A stretch of 64,000 bases of DNA from Alphaproteobacteria bacterium (lineage in GTDB: Bacteria > Pseudomonadota > Alphaproteobacteria > Acetobacterales > Acetobacteraceae): the NCBI GenBank assembly GCA_017307285.1, contig JAFKFI010000050.1:1-64000 (forward strand), given 5' to 3'. The position numbers and the translations under genes are program-made. The number at the start of each line of letters is the position of its first letter. Positions within the stretch are counted from its first letter, which is position 1. Positions 25,765 through 34,343 of this stretch are shown in pieces. A model generated the notes under the pieces. It saw only the letters and a list, made by a program, of their open reading frames with translations. It made no database searches and was not told the DNA's origin.

Positions 25765-26493
25765 ATGAGCGAGGGACCTCTCGCGGCGATCTTTGATGTG
25801 GACGGCGTGCTGGTCGATTCTCCGCACGAGCGCGCGTGGCGCGAGGCGCTGGCGGGCTTCGCCGACCCGGCGCGCTTCACGACTGCCTTCTACCAGGAAT
25901 ATGTCGCGGGCAAGCCCCGGATGGAGGGAGCGCGGGCGGTGCTGGAGCGGCTTGGCGGTCCTGGCATGGTCGCGCGCACGAACGAATACGCGGTCGCGAA
26001 GCAGGCGCTGATCGACCGGCTGATCGAGGAGGGAAGCTTCGAGGCATTCCCGGACGCGGTGCGCCTCGTCGCCAGGCTGCACGAGGCCGGACTCAAGCTC
26101 GCACTTGCATCGTCATCCCGCAATGTCGGCGCGATGCTGCGCCAAATACGGCTGCCGGATGGTCGCGCGCTGTTGCCGCTGTTCGCCGCCGATCTCAGCG
26201 GCCGCGAGGTGCCGCACGGCAAGCCGGACCCAGCGCTGTTCCTGCTCGCGGCCGAGGCATTGGGGATTGTTCCGGCGCGTTGCCTGGTCGTCGAGGACGC
26301 GCCGGCAGGCGTTCGTGCCGCGCGGAACGGCGGAATGACGGCTCTCGGCATCGCGCGGCTCGGGGACGAAATCCTGCTGCGGGAGGCGGGCGCCGATCTC
26401 GTGCTCACCAGCCTGGACAAATTGGATGTCGGTGCGCTGGCGAGCGGCGCGCTGCGTGCCTATCCCGCTTCGGAGGACGCACCGCATGCTTGA
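25765..26493 (+). CDS. pgmB: HAD-superfamily beta-phosphoglucomutase-like enzyme
   Basis: A 242-residue HAD subfamily IA protein. The nucleophile motif is FDVDGVLVDS (Asp11 and acid/base Asp13), the helical cap carries FYQEYVAGKPRMEGARAVLERLG, motif II is ALASSSRN, and motif III/IV are HGKPDPALFLLAAEALG and CLVVEDAPAGVRAARNGGM. This is the beta-phosphoglucomutase pattern: beta-glucose 1-phosphate to glucose 6-phosphate. The assignment is strengthened by the GH65 phosphorylase gene, which overlaps its end by 8 bases and would supply beta-glucose 1-phosphate. Confidence 0.88.
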   Translation: MSEGPLAAIFDVDGVLVDSPHERAWREALAGFADPARFTTAFYQEYVAGKPRMEGARAVLERLGGPGMVARTNEYAVAKQALIDRLIEEGSFEAFPDAVRLVARLHEAGLKLALASSSRNVGAMLRQIRLPDGRALLPLFAADLSGREVPHGKPDPALFLLAAEALGIVPARCLVVEDAPAGVRAARNGGMTALGIARLGDEILLREAGADLVLTSLDKLDVGALASGALRAYPASEDAPHA

Positions 26494-28771
26494 GGCACTG
26501 CAACCAACGCCCGAGCCCGGTTGGGTTCTAACTCATGATGGCTACAGCGTGCTGACCGAGAGTGCCGTCGAATCCCGCTTTGCCTTCGGCAACGGATTCC
26601 TGGGTATGCGGGCGGCTCGTTCGGTCAGCCGTGGCCCGACCTGGACGAGCTGGCTCGGCTACATCCGCTGGTCATCATGGCCGCGCTGCTATCTTGCCGG
26701 CCTGTTTGACATCCCCAACACCGATCCGCCTGTGCCTGCCCTGGTGCCGATTGCCGATTGGTGTCGCGTGCGCGTGCTGCTCGATGACGTACCGCTGCTC
26801 GGGCATGAAGGCGAGATACTTCTCGGCACCCGTACGCTCGATATGCGACGGGGCGCGCTGCTCTCGTCCTGGACGCATCGCACGCCCGCCGACATTACCG
26901 TCACGGCCCGCGAACTACGCTTACTCTCGCTCGCGGACCGTGCGGCGGGGCTGCAACTACAGCGGCTCTCCTTAGACCGAGATGGCGTTGAGGTGCGGAT
27001 CGAGGCGACCTTCGGCCTCGCCGGCCTCGGAATGGAACCGCTGCGGCTTGAGGACAACCTCGGCGCCTGGCGCACTGAGGGCACGGGGAAGTCGGTCGCT
27101 ATGATGGGCGCCGCAACGCTGCGGCTTGATGGCGAGCAGCTGAGGCCCGAGCGCCCATTCCCGCTACGGAGCGTCTGGCGATGGCGTTCGGTCGCGGGAC
27201 AGGTCGCCGAGCTCGACCGGCTTGTCGCCGTGGCGCGCGCCGACGCGCCAGACGAGGATCCGGTGCCCCACGCCCGCGCGGCGTTGGAACGCAGCCGCTC
27301 GCTCGGCTGGCGCGGGGTACTGGCGGCGCACGAGGCGGCGTGGAGTGCGCGCTGGACTGCGGGGGGCGTGGAGATCGAGGGCGACGACGAGCTGCAACGG
27401 GCAGTACGCTTCGCTGTCTACCATCTCACCAGTGCGGCCAATCCGGAGGACGAGCGCGTCTCGATCGGCGCCCGCGGCCTTACCGGGGATGCCTATTTCG
27501 GCCACGTGTTCTGGGACACCGAGATCTACCTGCTTCCCTTCTACACCGCGACCTGGCCGGAAGCGGCGCGGTCTCTGCTGATGTACCGCTTCCACACGTT
27601 ATCCGGCGCGCGCGCTAAGGCCGCGCGGTCGGGCTACAAGGGCGCGCTCTACGCCTGGGAGTCCGCCGATACCGGCGTGGAGACTACACCCGAGAGCGTG
27701 CTCGGCTCCGATGGCAAGCCGGTCGAGATCCTTACCGGAAAAATGGAGCACCACATCAGCGCCGACGTTGCCTACGCGGTCTGGCAGTACTGGCAAGCAA
27801 CAGGCGATGACGATTTCTTCGTGCGCGCCGGAGCGGAAATCGTGCTCGAAACCGCGCGGTTCTGGGCATCTCGCGCAGTGCCCGAGTCGGATGGGCGACG
27901 CCATATCCGCCATGTCATCGGCCCGGACGAGTACCACGAGGACGTCGACGACAACGCATTCACCAACATGATGGCGCGGTGGAATCTCGCGCGCGGGCTC
28001 GAAACGGTAGAGATGCTCCGCTCCCGTTGGCCGGGCCGAGCCGCGGCACTGGAGGAGAAGCTTGAGCTCGGCTCCGAGGAGCTCGCCGACTGGCGTGACG
28101 CGACGGAGCGCATGGCGACGGGTCTTGACCCGGCAAGCGGTCTCTATGAGCAGTTCGCGGGCTTCCATGCTCTGGAGGCGCTGGACGTCGCGGCTTACGC
28201 CCACCACAAAGTGCCGATCGACGTCGTCATTGGCCGCGAGCGCACGCAGGGCGCGCAGGTGGTGAAGCAGGCGGATGTCGTGGCGCTGATCGCGCTGTTG
28301 CCCGAGGCGTTCCCAGGAGCGATGGCCAAGATCAACTTTCACCATTACGAGCCTCGCTGCGCGCACGGCAGCTCGCTGAGCGCGGCGATGCACGCACTCG
28401 TCGCGGCGCGCCTCGGGAATCCGGAGATCGCACTGCGCTATCTGCGTGAGACCGCGGCGCTCGACCTCGATCCCGATCCGAACAGCGCGGGCGGCATCCG
28501 CATCGCGGGGCTCGGTGGGTTATGGCAGGCGGTGGTCCTTGGGTTCGGCGGTATCGATCTCACAGGCGAGGCGCCGCGCATCGACCCCCATCTGCCGCCC
28601 GGGTGGCAGTCGCTATCGTTCCGCATTTGCTGGCGTGGGCGACGGATCGCGGTGCGCGTGACCGGAGACACGGTCGGGGTTGGGCTTGTGTCCGGCGGCG
28701 CGATGGAGATCGTGATCGCAGGCAAAACGTGCGAGCTCGAACCAGGCGCGACGGTAGAGGTGCCACGCTAG
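26486..28771 (+). CDS. GH65 disaccharide phosphorylase
   Basis: A 761-residue glycoside hydrolase family 65 protein (maltose, trehalose or kojibiose phosphorylase group): alpha-glucobiose + Pi to beta-glucose 1-phosphate + glucose. It has the N-terminal beta-sandwich domain (ESRFAFGNGFLGMRA), then the (alpha/alpha)6 barrel with GHVFWDTEIYLLPFY, the general-acid Glu region VIGPDEYHEDVDDNAFTNMM and the phosphate-site QVVKQADVVALI. It starts at ATG 26486, overlapping the HAD stop, with CGGAGG upstream. Substrate cannot be set from sequence; trehalose or maltose from glycogen are the natural candidates. Confidence 0.9.
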   Translation: MLEALQPTPEPGWVLTHDGYSVLTESAVESRFAFGNGFLGMRAARSVSRGPTWTSWLGYIRWSSWPRCYLAGLFDIPNTDPPVPALVPIADWCRVRVLLDDVPLLGHEGEILLGTRTLDMRRGALLSSWTHRTPADITVTARELRLLSLADRAAGLQLQRLSLDRDGVEVRIEATFGLAGLGMEPLRLEDNLGAWRTEGTGKSVAMMGAATLRLDGEQLRPERPFPLRSVWRWRSVAGQVAELDRLVAVARADAPDEDPVPHARAALERSRSLGWRGVLAAHEAAWSARWTAGGVEIEGDDELQRAVRFAVYHLTSAANPEDERVSIGARGLTGDAYFGHVFWDTEIYLLPFYTATWPEAARSLLMYRFHTLSGARAKAARSGYKGALYAWESADTGVETTPESVLGSDGKPVEILTGKMEHHISADVAYAVWQYWQATGDDDFFVRAGAEIVLETARFWASRAVPESDGRRHIRHVIGPDEYHEDVDDNAFTNMMARWNLARGLETVEMLRSRWPGRAAALEEKLELGSEELADWRDATERMATGLDPASGLYEQFAGFHALEALDVAAYAHHKVPIDVVIGRERTQGAQVVKQADVVALIALLPEAFPGAMAKINFHHYEPRCAHGSSLSAAMHALVAARLGNPEIALRYLRETAALDLDPDPNSAGGIRIAGLGGLWQAVVLGFGGIDLTGEAPRIDPHLPPGWQSLSFRICWRGRRIAVRVTGDTVGVGLVSGGAMEIVIAGKTCELEPGATVEVPR

Positions 28772-28807
28772 CCCGCGCTCGGAGCCAGGTGCGCCGAGGC
28801 GGGCAGG

Positions 28808-30028
28808 ATGCACGGGATACTCTCTCATCGGAGCCATTACGCACTCGACGGCGTGAACTTTTTCGTCGCAGCCATGCAGACGGGCTTCGGCGTCTTCGTG
28901 ACCGTCTATCTCGTCCAGAATGGCTGGGGTGCGGAGGCGATCGGCTTCGCTCTCACGCTCAGCACCGTCTCCAGTCTCGTAAGTCAGCTTCCGACGGGAG
29001 CGTTGATCGATCATCTCGCCGACAAGCGCCGCGCCGTCCAGGCCGGTGTCGCCGGCGTGGGGGCTGCCGCGCTCCTGCTCGCGCTCAGTGCGGCCCGGCC
29101 CGGCGTCTATCTCGCGCAGGTCCTGCAGGGGCTGACGAGCTCGCTTATCGCCCCAGGCATCGCTGCGATCAGCCTCGCCGCCGTCGGGCATGCTGGATTG
29201 TGCGAACGGATCGGCCGCAACGCCCGTTTCGCCTCAATCGGCAGCGGCCTCACCGCCGGGGTGATGGGGATTGCGGGGTCCTATTTTGAGCCTGTGGCGA
29301 TCTTCTGGCTCACTGCGGCGCTCGCCCTGCCAACGCTGCTGTTCGTCTCGCGCGTCGATCATCCGCGCACGGCCGAGATCACGCTCGCGGGCTCGGAGCT
29401 GGACGAAGGCCGGCCAAGCTGGGATGGATTGAAGGGCCTGATTCTAGATCGGCGATTGCTTGTGTTCGCGCTCTGCATCGTGCTCTTCTTTGCCGCGAGC
29501 GCCGCGATGTTGCCGGGTGTGGCAGCGCGCGTGACCAAGCGGTACGCAGACTTCGCTCCGCTGATCGTTGCCGGAACGATGCTTCTGCCGCAGGCCGTAG
29601 TGGCCGGCATTTCACCCTGGGTCGGTCGGACGGCTGAGCACGTCGGTAGGCGACCACTGCTGCTCCTGGGCTGGGGATTGGTGCCGCTCCAAGGCGTGCT
29701 CTACGCCACACTGCCCGGCGCCTACGCCCTTCCGATCTGCCTCGTGCTCAACGGCATCAGCGGTGCCGTCTTCGGCGTAATGATGACGGTGGTGGCCGCG
29801 GACCTGACCCGCGGTACCGGGCGGTTCAACCTGACGCTTGGCGCGCTAGGTGTTGCCATTTCGATCGGAGCGTCATTGAGTACGCTATTGGGTGGCCTGA
29901 CCGCCGCTACGCTCGGCGGTGCAGCGGCATTTCTCTTTTTGGCGTTGCTTGGGCTGCTCGGCGCCGTGCTTCTGTGGATCGGGCTGCCAGAAACCAAGCT
30001 GGTTGCCAGTGATTCAGCAGGAACTTAG
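28808..30028 (+). CDS. MFS transporter
   Basis: A 406-residue major facilitator with about 12 hydrophobic segments. The loop 2-3 motif region is PTGALIDHLADKRRAVQ, and the N- and C-terminal halves are joined by a polar loop (LAGSELDEGRPSWDGLKGL, about 195-215). It resembles drug/sugar-type MFS permeases without a specific signature. It lies between the GH65 and glycogen phosphorylase genes (gaps 36 and 25 bp), so sugar or end-product transport is plausible, but substrate is unknown. Confidence 0.85.
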   Translation: MHGILSHRSHYALDGVNFFVAAMQTGFGVFVTVYLVQNGWGAEAIGFALTLSTVSSLVSQLPTGALIDHLADKRRAVQAGVAGVGAAALLLALSAARPGVYLAQVLQGLTSSLIAPGIAAISLAAVGHAGLCERIGRNARFASIGSGLTAGVMGIAGSYFEPVAIFWLTAALALPTLLFVSRVDHPRTAEITLAGSELDEGRPSWDGLKGLILDRRLLVFALCIVLFFAASAAMLPGVAARVTKRYADFAPLIVAGTMLLPQAVVAGISPWVGRTAEHVGRRPLLLLGWGLVPLQGVLYATLPGAYALPICLVLNGISGAVFGVMMTVVAADLTRGTGRFNLTLGALGVAISIGASLSTLLGGLTAATLGGAAAFLFLALLGLLGAVLLWIGLPETKLVASDSAGT

Positions 30029-30053
30029 CGCGCTTTGACAAGCCGAGGAAGCG

Positions 30054-32552
30054 ATGGACGCAGACGCAGGGGACGACGGCGACACCAAGATGCCGACCGA
30101 ACTGCTCACCAAATATGGCTGTGGGCCGGTGCGGTTCACCGGGCATCACGACGCGCTCTATGAGCGCCATCTGATGTTCGACTTCGCGACCGATCCGGCG
30201 GCGGTCGGCGCGCGGGAGCGATACGAGGCCGTCGCGCGGTCGGTGCGGGACGTTCTATCGCAGCGATGGATACGCACGGAGCAGATCTATACCCGCGAGA
30301 ACGCGAAGCGCGTGTACTATCTGTCGATGGAGTTCCTGATCGGCCGCTCGCTCGCCAACAGCCTCATGAACATGCTGCTTGATCCGCTCGCGAGTCGGCT
30401 CGCCGCGGAGAAAGGGCTCGAGTGGATCGCCCTGCTCGAGGAGGAGGCCGATGCCGGACTGGGGAATGGCGGTCTCGGCCGGCTCGCGGCGTGCTTTCTC
30501 GACTCGATGGCGACGATGCAGCTCCCCGCGATGGGCTACGGGCTGAGATACGAATACGGCATCTTCCGGCAGTCGATCCAGAACGGCTGGCAGCAGGAGC
30601 ATCCGGACAACTGGCTGCGCCGTCCCGACCCTTGGGAAGTCGCCAAGCCGCTCGAGCAGGTGGAGATCAGGCTCGGATGCTCCTTTGAGGTGCGCGGCGG
30701 CACGCTCGGGGTGCGGTCCGGCGAGCCCTCTACGCTCCTTGGCATCCCATATGACCGTCCTGTCGTCGGTTACGGCGGGAACACGATCAACACGCTCCGG
30801 CTCTGGGCCGCGGCGGCACCCGACGTATTCGACTTCCAGGCGTTCAGCGCGGGCGAGTTCGTCAGCGCGCTCGCCGAACGGCTCTCGGCCGAATCGCTGA
30901 CCCGCGTTCTCTATCCGGATGACTCGACAAGTCTCGGCCAGGGACTTCGCTTCGTTCAGGAATACTTCCTTGTCGCCTGCTCGCTCGCCGATCTCGTGCG
31001 GCGCTTCCGGAAAAGCAACGCCGATTGGAATACGCTGCCCGACAAGGTGGCGATCCAACTCAACGACACACATCCCAGCCTCGCCGTGCCCGAGCTCATG
31101 CGCGTCCTGCTAGACGAGGCGGGTCTCGGCTGGGAGCAAGCCTGGGATCTCACACGGCGGACGCTGGCTTACACCAATCACACCCTGCTTCCCGAGGCGC
31201 TGGAGAAATGGCCGGTGGCCTGGTTCAGGGTCATGCTGCCGCGTCACCTCGAGATCATCTACGAGATCAATCGTCGCCTGCTCGCTGATGTACGCTCGCA
31301 GTTCCCGAATGACGAGGGTCGCATCGGACGCACAAGCCTTGTCGAGGAAGGCGCAGTCCCGAAGATCCGGATGGCCAATCTGGCCATCGTCGGCTCGCAC
31401 AGCACGAACGGGGTCGCCGCGATCCATTCGAGCCTTCTGCGTACCCAGACGGTCAAGGACCTAGCAGAAATCTTCCCAAACCGCTTCAACAACAAGACGA
31501 ACGGCGTGACGCCGCGGCGCTGGCTCAAGCTTGCCAATCCCAATCTCGCCCGCGTTGTGACGGACGCGATCGGGGATAGCTGGATCACCGACCTGGCCGA
31601 GCTCGAACGGTTGCGCCCGCTTGCCGACGATGCGGCCTTCCGTGGCGCGATCCGTAGGGCGAAGCATGAGGCGAAATCGGCATTCTCCGACTGGCTGCGT
31701 GCGACATCGGGCATCGTCGTGGACCCAGCCGCGATTTTCGACAGCCAGGTGAAGCGCATTCACGAGTACAAGCGTCAGACGCTGAACGGGCTCCGCGTGG
31801 CGGCGCTCTACAACAGACTCAAGGAAGATCCCGGTCTGGACATCGCGCCGCGAGTCTTCTTCTTCGCTGGCAAGGCGGCGCCCGCCTACCATCTGGCGAA
31901 GGTCATTATCAAATTCCTCAACGTCCTCGCGGTAACAATTGATGAGGATCCACGCGTGGGCGGCCGGATCAAGGTCGTGTTCCTGCCGGAGTACAACGTC
32001 TCGCTCGCCGAACGCCTGATTCCCGCCTCCGACGTCTCCAACCAGATCTCCACGGCGGGATACGAAGCGAGCGGCACCAGCAATATGAAATTCATGATGA
32101 ACGGCGCTCTTACCATAGGCACGAGGGACGGCGCGACGATCGAGATGGCCGAGGCGGCCGGGAAGGACAACTTTTTCCTGTTTGGCCTGACCGCCGAGCA
32201 AGTTGCGGAGAGCCGCGGTTGGTACAATCCGTACTGGCATTACGACCATGAGCCGGAAACGCGAGCCGCGCTGGATCTGATCCTCTCGGATCACTTTGGC
32301 CATCACGAGCCAGGTGCATTGCGGCCGCTCTCGGACAGCCTCCTTCGAGACGGTGATCACTACATGCATCTCGCCGATTTCGCTTCGTATCTCGACGCAG
32401 ATCGAAAGCTGCTGGAGCTCTATGCCGAGCCAGAAGCGTGGTCGCGGAAGGTCATTGCGAACGTAGCCAGTTCGGGGTGGTTTTCGAGCGACCGGAGCAT
32501 CGCCGAGTACGCTCACGATATCTGGGATCTCAAACCTTGTGCGATCCCGTAG
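30054..32552 (+). CDS. glgP: Glycogen/starch phosphorylase
   Basis: An 832-residue GT35 phosphorylase: alpha-1,4-glucan + Pi to alpha-glucose 1-phosphate. The N-terminal half has YYLSMEFLIGRSLANSLMN and DAGLGNGGLGRLAACFLDSMATM; the C-terminal half has QLNDTHPSLAVPELMR, KRIHEYKRQTLNGL and the PLP-lysine region EASGTSNMKFMMNGALTIGT. The length fits bacterial enzymes. It is the last gene of the phosphoketolase operon, so glycogen would be released without spending ATP and fed to the acetate branch. Confidence 0.95.
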   Translation: MDADAGDDGDTKMPTELLTKYGCGPVRFTGHHDALYERHLMFDFATDPAAVGARERYEAVARSVRDVLSQRWIRTEQIYTRENAKRVYYLSMEFLIGRSLANSLMNMLLDPLASRLAAEKGLEWIALLEEEADAGLGNGGLGRLAACFLDSMATMQLPAMGYGLRYEYGIFRQSIQNGWQQEHPDNWLRRPDPWEVAKPLEQVEIRLGCSFEVRGGTLGVRSGEPSTLLGIPYDRPVVGYGGNTINTLRLWAAAAPDVFDFQAFSAGEFVSALAERLSAESLTRVLYPDDSTSLGQGLRFVQEYFLVACSLADLVRRFRKSNADWNTLPDKVAIQLNDTHPSLAVPELMRVLLDEAGLGWEQAWDLTRRTLAYTNHTLLPEALEKWPVAWFRVMLPRHLEIIYEINRRLLADVRSQFPNDEGRIGRTSLVEEGAVPKIRMANLAIVGSHSTNGVAAIHSSLLRTQTVKDLAEIFPNRFNNKTNGVTPRRWLKLANPNLARVVTDAIGDSWITDLAELERLRPLADDAAFRGAIRRAKHEAKSAFSDWLRATSGIVVDPAAIFDSQVKRIHEYKRQTLNGLRVAALYNRLKEDPGLDIAPRVFFFAGKAAPAYHLAKVIIKFLNVLAVTIDEDPRVGGRIKVVFLPEYNVSLAERLIPASDVSNQISTAGYEASGTSNMKFMMNGALTIGTRDGATIEMAEAAGKDNFFLFGLTAEQVAESRGWYNPYWHYDHEPETRAALDLILSDHFGHHEPGALRPLSDSLLRDGDHYMHLADFASYLDADRKLLELYAEPEAWSRKVIANVASSGWFSSDRSIAEYAHDIWDLKPCAIP

Positions 32553-32642
32553 TTGCGATCCACCAGCACACTTTGGGTCCCGATTCGTGCTTTGCCGCAG
32601 CATAACAGCTGAGGTAAGGGTTAGGTTCGGTTTGCACGCGAG

Positions 32643-33077
32643 ATGACATTGATGCGTATCGCCCCATCTGCCGCCGCCTGCCTGTTGATTGCCTGCCTCG
32701 CGGGTTGCGGGCGACCTCCGCCGCCCCCGACTACGGTGCGGCCAGCGAACTCGCATTCCGCCTTCGACGGGGTGTATCGAGCAACAGTGACCGTCAGCAA
32801 GGTGAGTTCAGCGGCAGCGGGTTCGCCAGCCTGGTGCGAGACGCAGGAGCATACATCTCTCAACGTCACGATGAACCGGTTCAGCTTGGCGGTGCCGCAC
32901 CCGAACGTGCCAGGCAACCCGACGGTAAATTTCGAGGTGGCGATCGCGCCGGACGGCTCGTTCCATACGCAGAGCGTCGATGGCACGACCATGTTCACAG
33001 GGCAGGTTGACGGTGCCCATCTCCAAGGCTCCATCAGCGGCGTGGGCTGCGAATACGTGGTCTCGGCCGACAGGTAA
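32643..33077 (+). CDS. Hypothetical lipoprotein, 144 aa
   Basis: A lipoprotein signal (MTLMRIAPSAAACLLIACLAGC) gives lipidation at Cys22, followed by a Pro-rich linker (GRPPPPPTTV) and a beta-rich domain of about 100 residues with two further Cys (WCETQE and GVGCEYV) that may form a disulfide. The FDGVYRATVTV ... GQVDGAHLQGSISG pattern resembles small periplasmic beta-barrel domains of unknown function. It stands alone between glgP and the debris that follows. Confidence 0.65.
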   Translation: MTLMRIAPSAAACLLIACLAGCGRPPPPPTTVRPANSHSAFDGVYRATVTVSKVSSAAAGSPAWCETQEHTSLNVTMNRFSLAVPHPNVPGNPTVNFEVAIAPDGSFHTQSVDGTTMFTGQVDGAHLQGSISGVGCEYVVSADR

Positions 33078-33410
33078 TATGCCATTGGAAAATCGGGCAG
33101 CGGCGACAAGACCTCTGAGCCGTCTACGCGGCCTAGTAGGCAACGTTCCGCGAAGCTTCCGATGCTGCGTGACGCCAACACTCCTGGATGTCCCGTCTGT
33201 AGCCTTGGCGCAGCGACCGCACTGTGCAGCGGAGCCGAGCGAGGCATAGCTCGCGGGAAAGATCACCGGCGAGCCGAAGCAGAATTTTGCGCTGGCGGAC
33301 GCCGCGGAAGTCGATCGGGCAGTGGAGGCGCGCAAGACCACCGGCGCCACGGTGCTCGTCCCCTGACTTGCCTGTAACCGGTTCCGCTGCCGAAATCTCA
33401 GGAGGGAACC
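33078..33410. other. Non-coding stretch with gene debris
   Basis: After the lipoprotein stop, no ORF with consistent coding signs is present. The only recognisable content is the C-terminal piece of a quinone oxidoreductase (33250-33366). The sequence AGGAGGGAACC at 33400-33410 is a good ribosome binding site for the broken TauD gene that follows. Confidence 0.6.
33250..33366 (+). pseudogene. Remnant of quinone oxidoreductase C-terminus
   Basis: The frame ending at TGA 33364-33366 reads 38 codons: LAGKITGEPKQNFALADAAE and then VDRAVEARKTTGATVLVP. The last part is the characteristic C-terminus of zinc-independent NADPH:quinone oxidoreductases (medium-chain dehydrogenase family; usually ALEARKTTGSTVL-P). 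A TAG lies directly upstream in frame and nothing of the remaining protein of about 300 residues is present, so it is a fragment. Confidence 0.6.
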
Positions 33411-33721
33411 ATGAGCGACAACACGATCGAGTTCGCAAGCTGACGCCCACCATCGGCGCCGAGACATTCGGCGTCGATCTCGCCGGTCCGCTCGGCCGCA
33501 CGCGTCCCGAGATCGGGCGCAAGGCGCTGTTCGTCAATCGCGGCTTCACGACGCGCATCGCGCAGCTCGCGAAATCCGAGAGCGACGCGCTGCTCGAGAT
33601 GCTGTTCCGTCACGTCGAGCTGACCGCATTCAGTTGCCGCTTCAAGTGGCGGGCCAACTCAGTCGCGTTCTGGGACAATCGCGCCGCGCAGCGCTTCCGC
33701 TCTGCCCAAATGTCCATGTAA
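33411..33721 (+). pseudogene. Broken TauD/TfdA-like dioxygenase
   Basis: ATG 33411 with a good ribosome binding site reads MSDNTIEFAS and stops. Shifted by one frame, the sequence continues as KLTPTIGAETFGVDLAGPL, the N-terminus of TauD/TfdA alpha-ketoglutarate dioxygenases. It then jumps straight to the C-terminal part (GRKALFVNRGFTTRIAQL ... FKWRANSVAFWDNRAAQ), losing the middle of about 120 residues including the HxD iron motif, and ends early. It therefore has a frameshift, an internal deletion and a truncation. The ancestral gene oxidised a sulfonate or similar substrate. Confidence 0.8.
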
Positions 33722-33753
33722 CCCGATCTGCGAACGCGCCAGGAGACGATCCG

Positions 33754-33836
33754 ATGGCCGAGGGAGAATCACGCCGGACAGCCTGGATGATGGTGGCCCT
33801 GCTATTCTGCTTCATGCTGATCAACTTTGCCGACTC
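33754..33836 (+). pseudogene. Start of an MFS transporter gene
   Basis: ATG 33754, with AGGAG a few bases upstream, reads MAEGESRRTAWMMVALLFCF then MLINFADS, the opening of an MFS permease through its first membrane helix (families with MLINFADK). After residue 28 the similarity stops abruptly and the frame enters unrelated sequence. The rest of the transporter is gone. Confidence 0.6.
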
Positions 33837-33878
33837 GCTCCCAGGTTCAGCGATCCCTTACGGGACGGCGGCCACAAC

Positions 33879-34124
33879 ATGCGGGCAATTGGACTGCATA
33901 TGTTGGCCGCCGCGATCGAGAAGAAGGAGCTCAACCGAGCTACGTTGTGGGACGACATGAAGCAGCTCTGGGAAGATTATCGCCGCGAGCTAGATGCCGC
34001 TCGGGACCGGTTCGACTTCCTGGTGCCGGTGGAGCTTCTGGTCCCGTCGGATGCCCACAATGAACGCTCTGTGCAGCAGTTCGAGATGTCAGTGGTCGAC
34101 ATCTGCGCCGCCCGCAACAACTAA
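33879..34124 (+). CDS. Orphan ORF, 81 aa, possible fragment
   Basis: The ORF reads as a normal helical, charged protein (EKKELNRATLWDDMKQLWED ... RFDFLVPVELLVPSD) with codon use like a real gene, but it has no convincing ribosome binding site and begins at the point where the MFS remnant breaks off. It may be the 3' end of a larger gene whose start was deleted. I do not recognise the family. A GC-rich hairpin 29 bp after the stop could be its terminator. Confidence 0.4.
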   Translation: MRAIGLHMLAAAIEKKELNRATLWDDMKQLWEDYRRELDAARDRFDFLVPVELLVPSDAHNERSVQQFEMSVVDICAARNN

Positions 34125-34152
34125 TGCCGCAAAATATCTGCCGAAATAAGAT

Positions 34153-34174
34153 GGGGCGGACCAGTGCCCGCCCC
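34153..34174 (+). terminator. GC-rich hairpin after orphan ORF
   Basis: GGGGCGG (34153-34159) and CCGCCCC (34168-34174) form a 7-bp stem with an 8-base loop. There is no T-run after it on the plus strand, so intrinsic termination is uncertain. Confidence 0.35.
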
Positions 34175-34343
34175 AAAGCAACGGAACGCTTGTCCCTTAA
34201 TCGGCAGACGGGGAATCCCTTGTCTCCATTGGGCCGCCAGCCTTCTTCGCCCGATGCTACCGTTCCCGGTCGGCGACGCTGAAATTAAGGCGCTTGTTCG
34301 GGCCGACCGGCTCCGCTGCCAGCGGAAGCCTAACCGTCCTCGG

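Noticed and set aside
2042-34174. An integrative island bounded by a duplicated tRNA-Ser 3' end
   Set aside because: I looked for a copy of the tRNA 3' end (GTTCGAATCCCACCCCATCC) around 33-34 kb and found none, and no integrase gene is present. Composition and debris hint at acquired DNA, but not a defined element.
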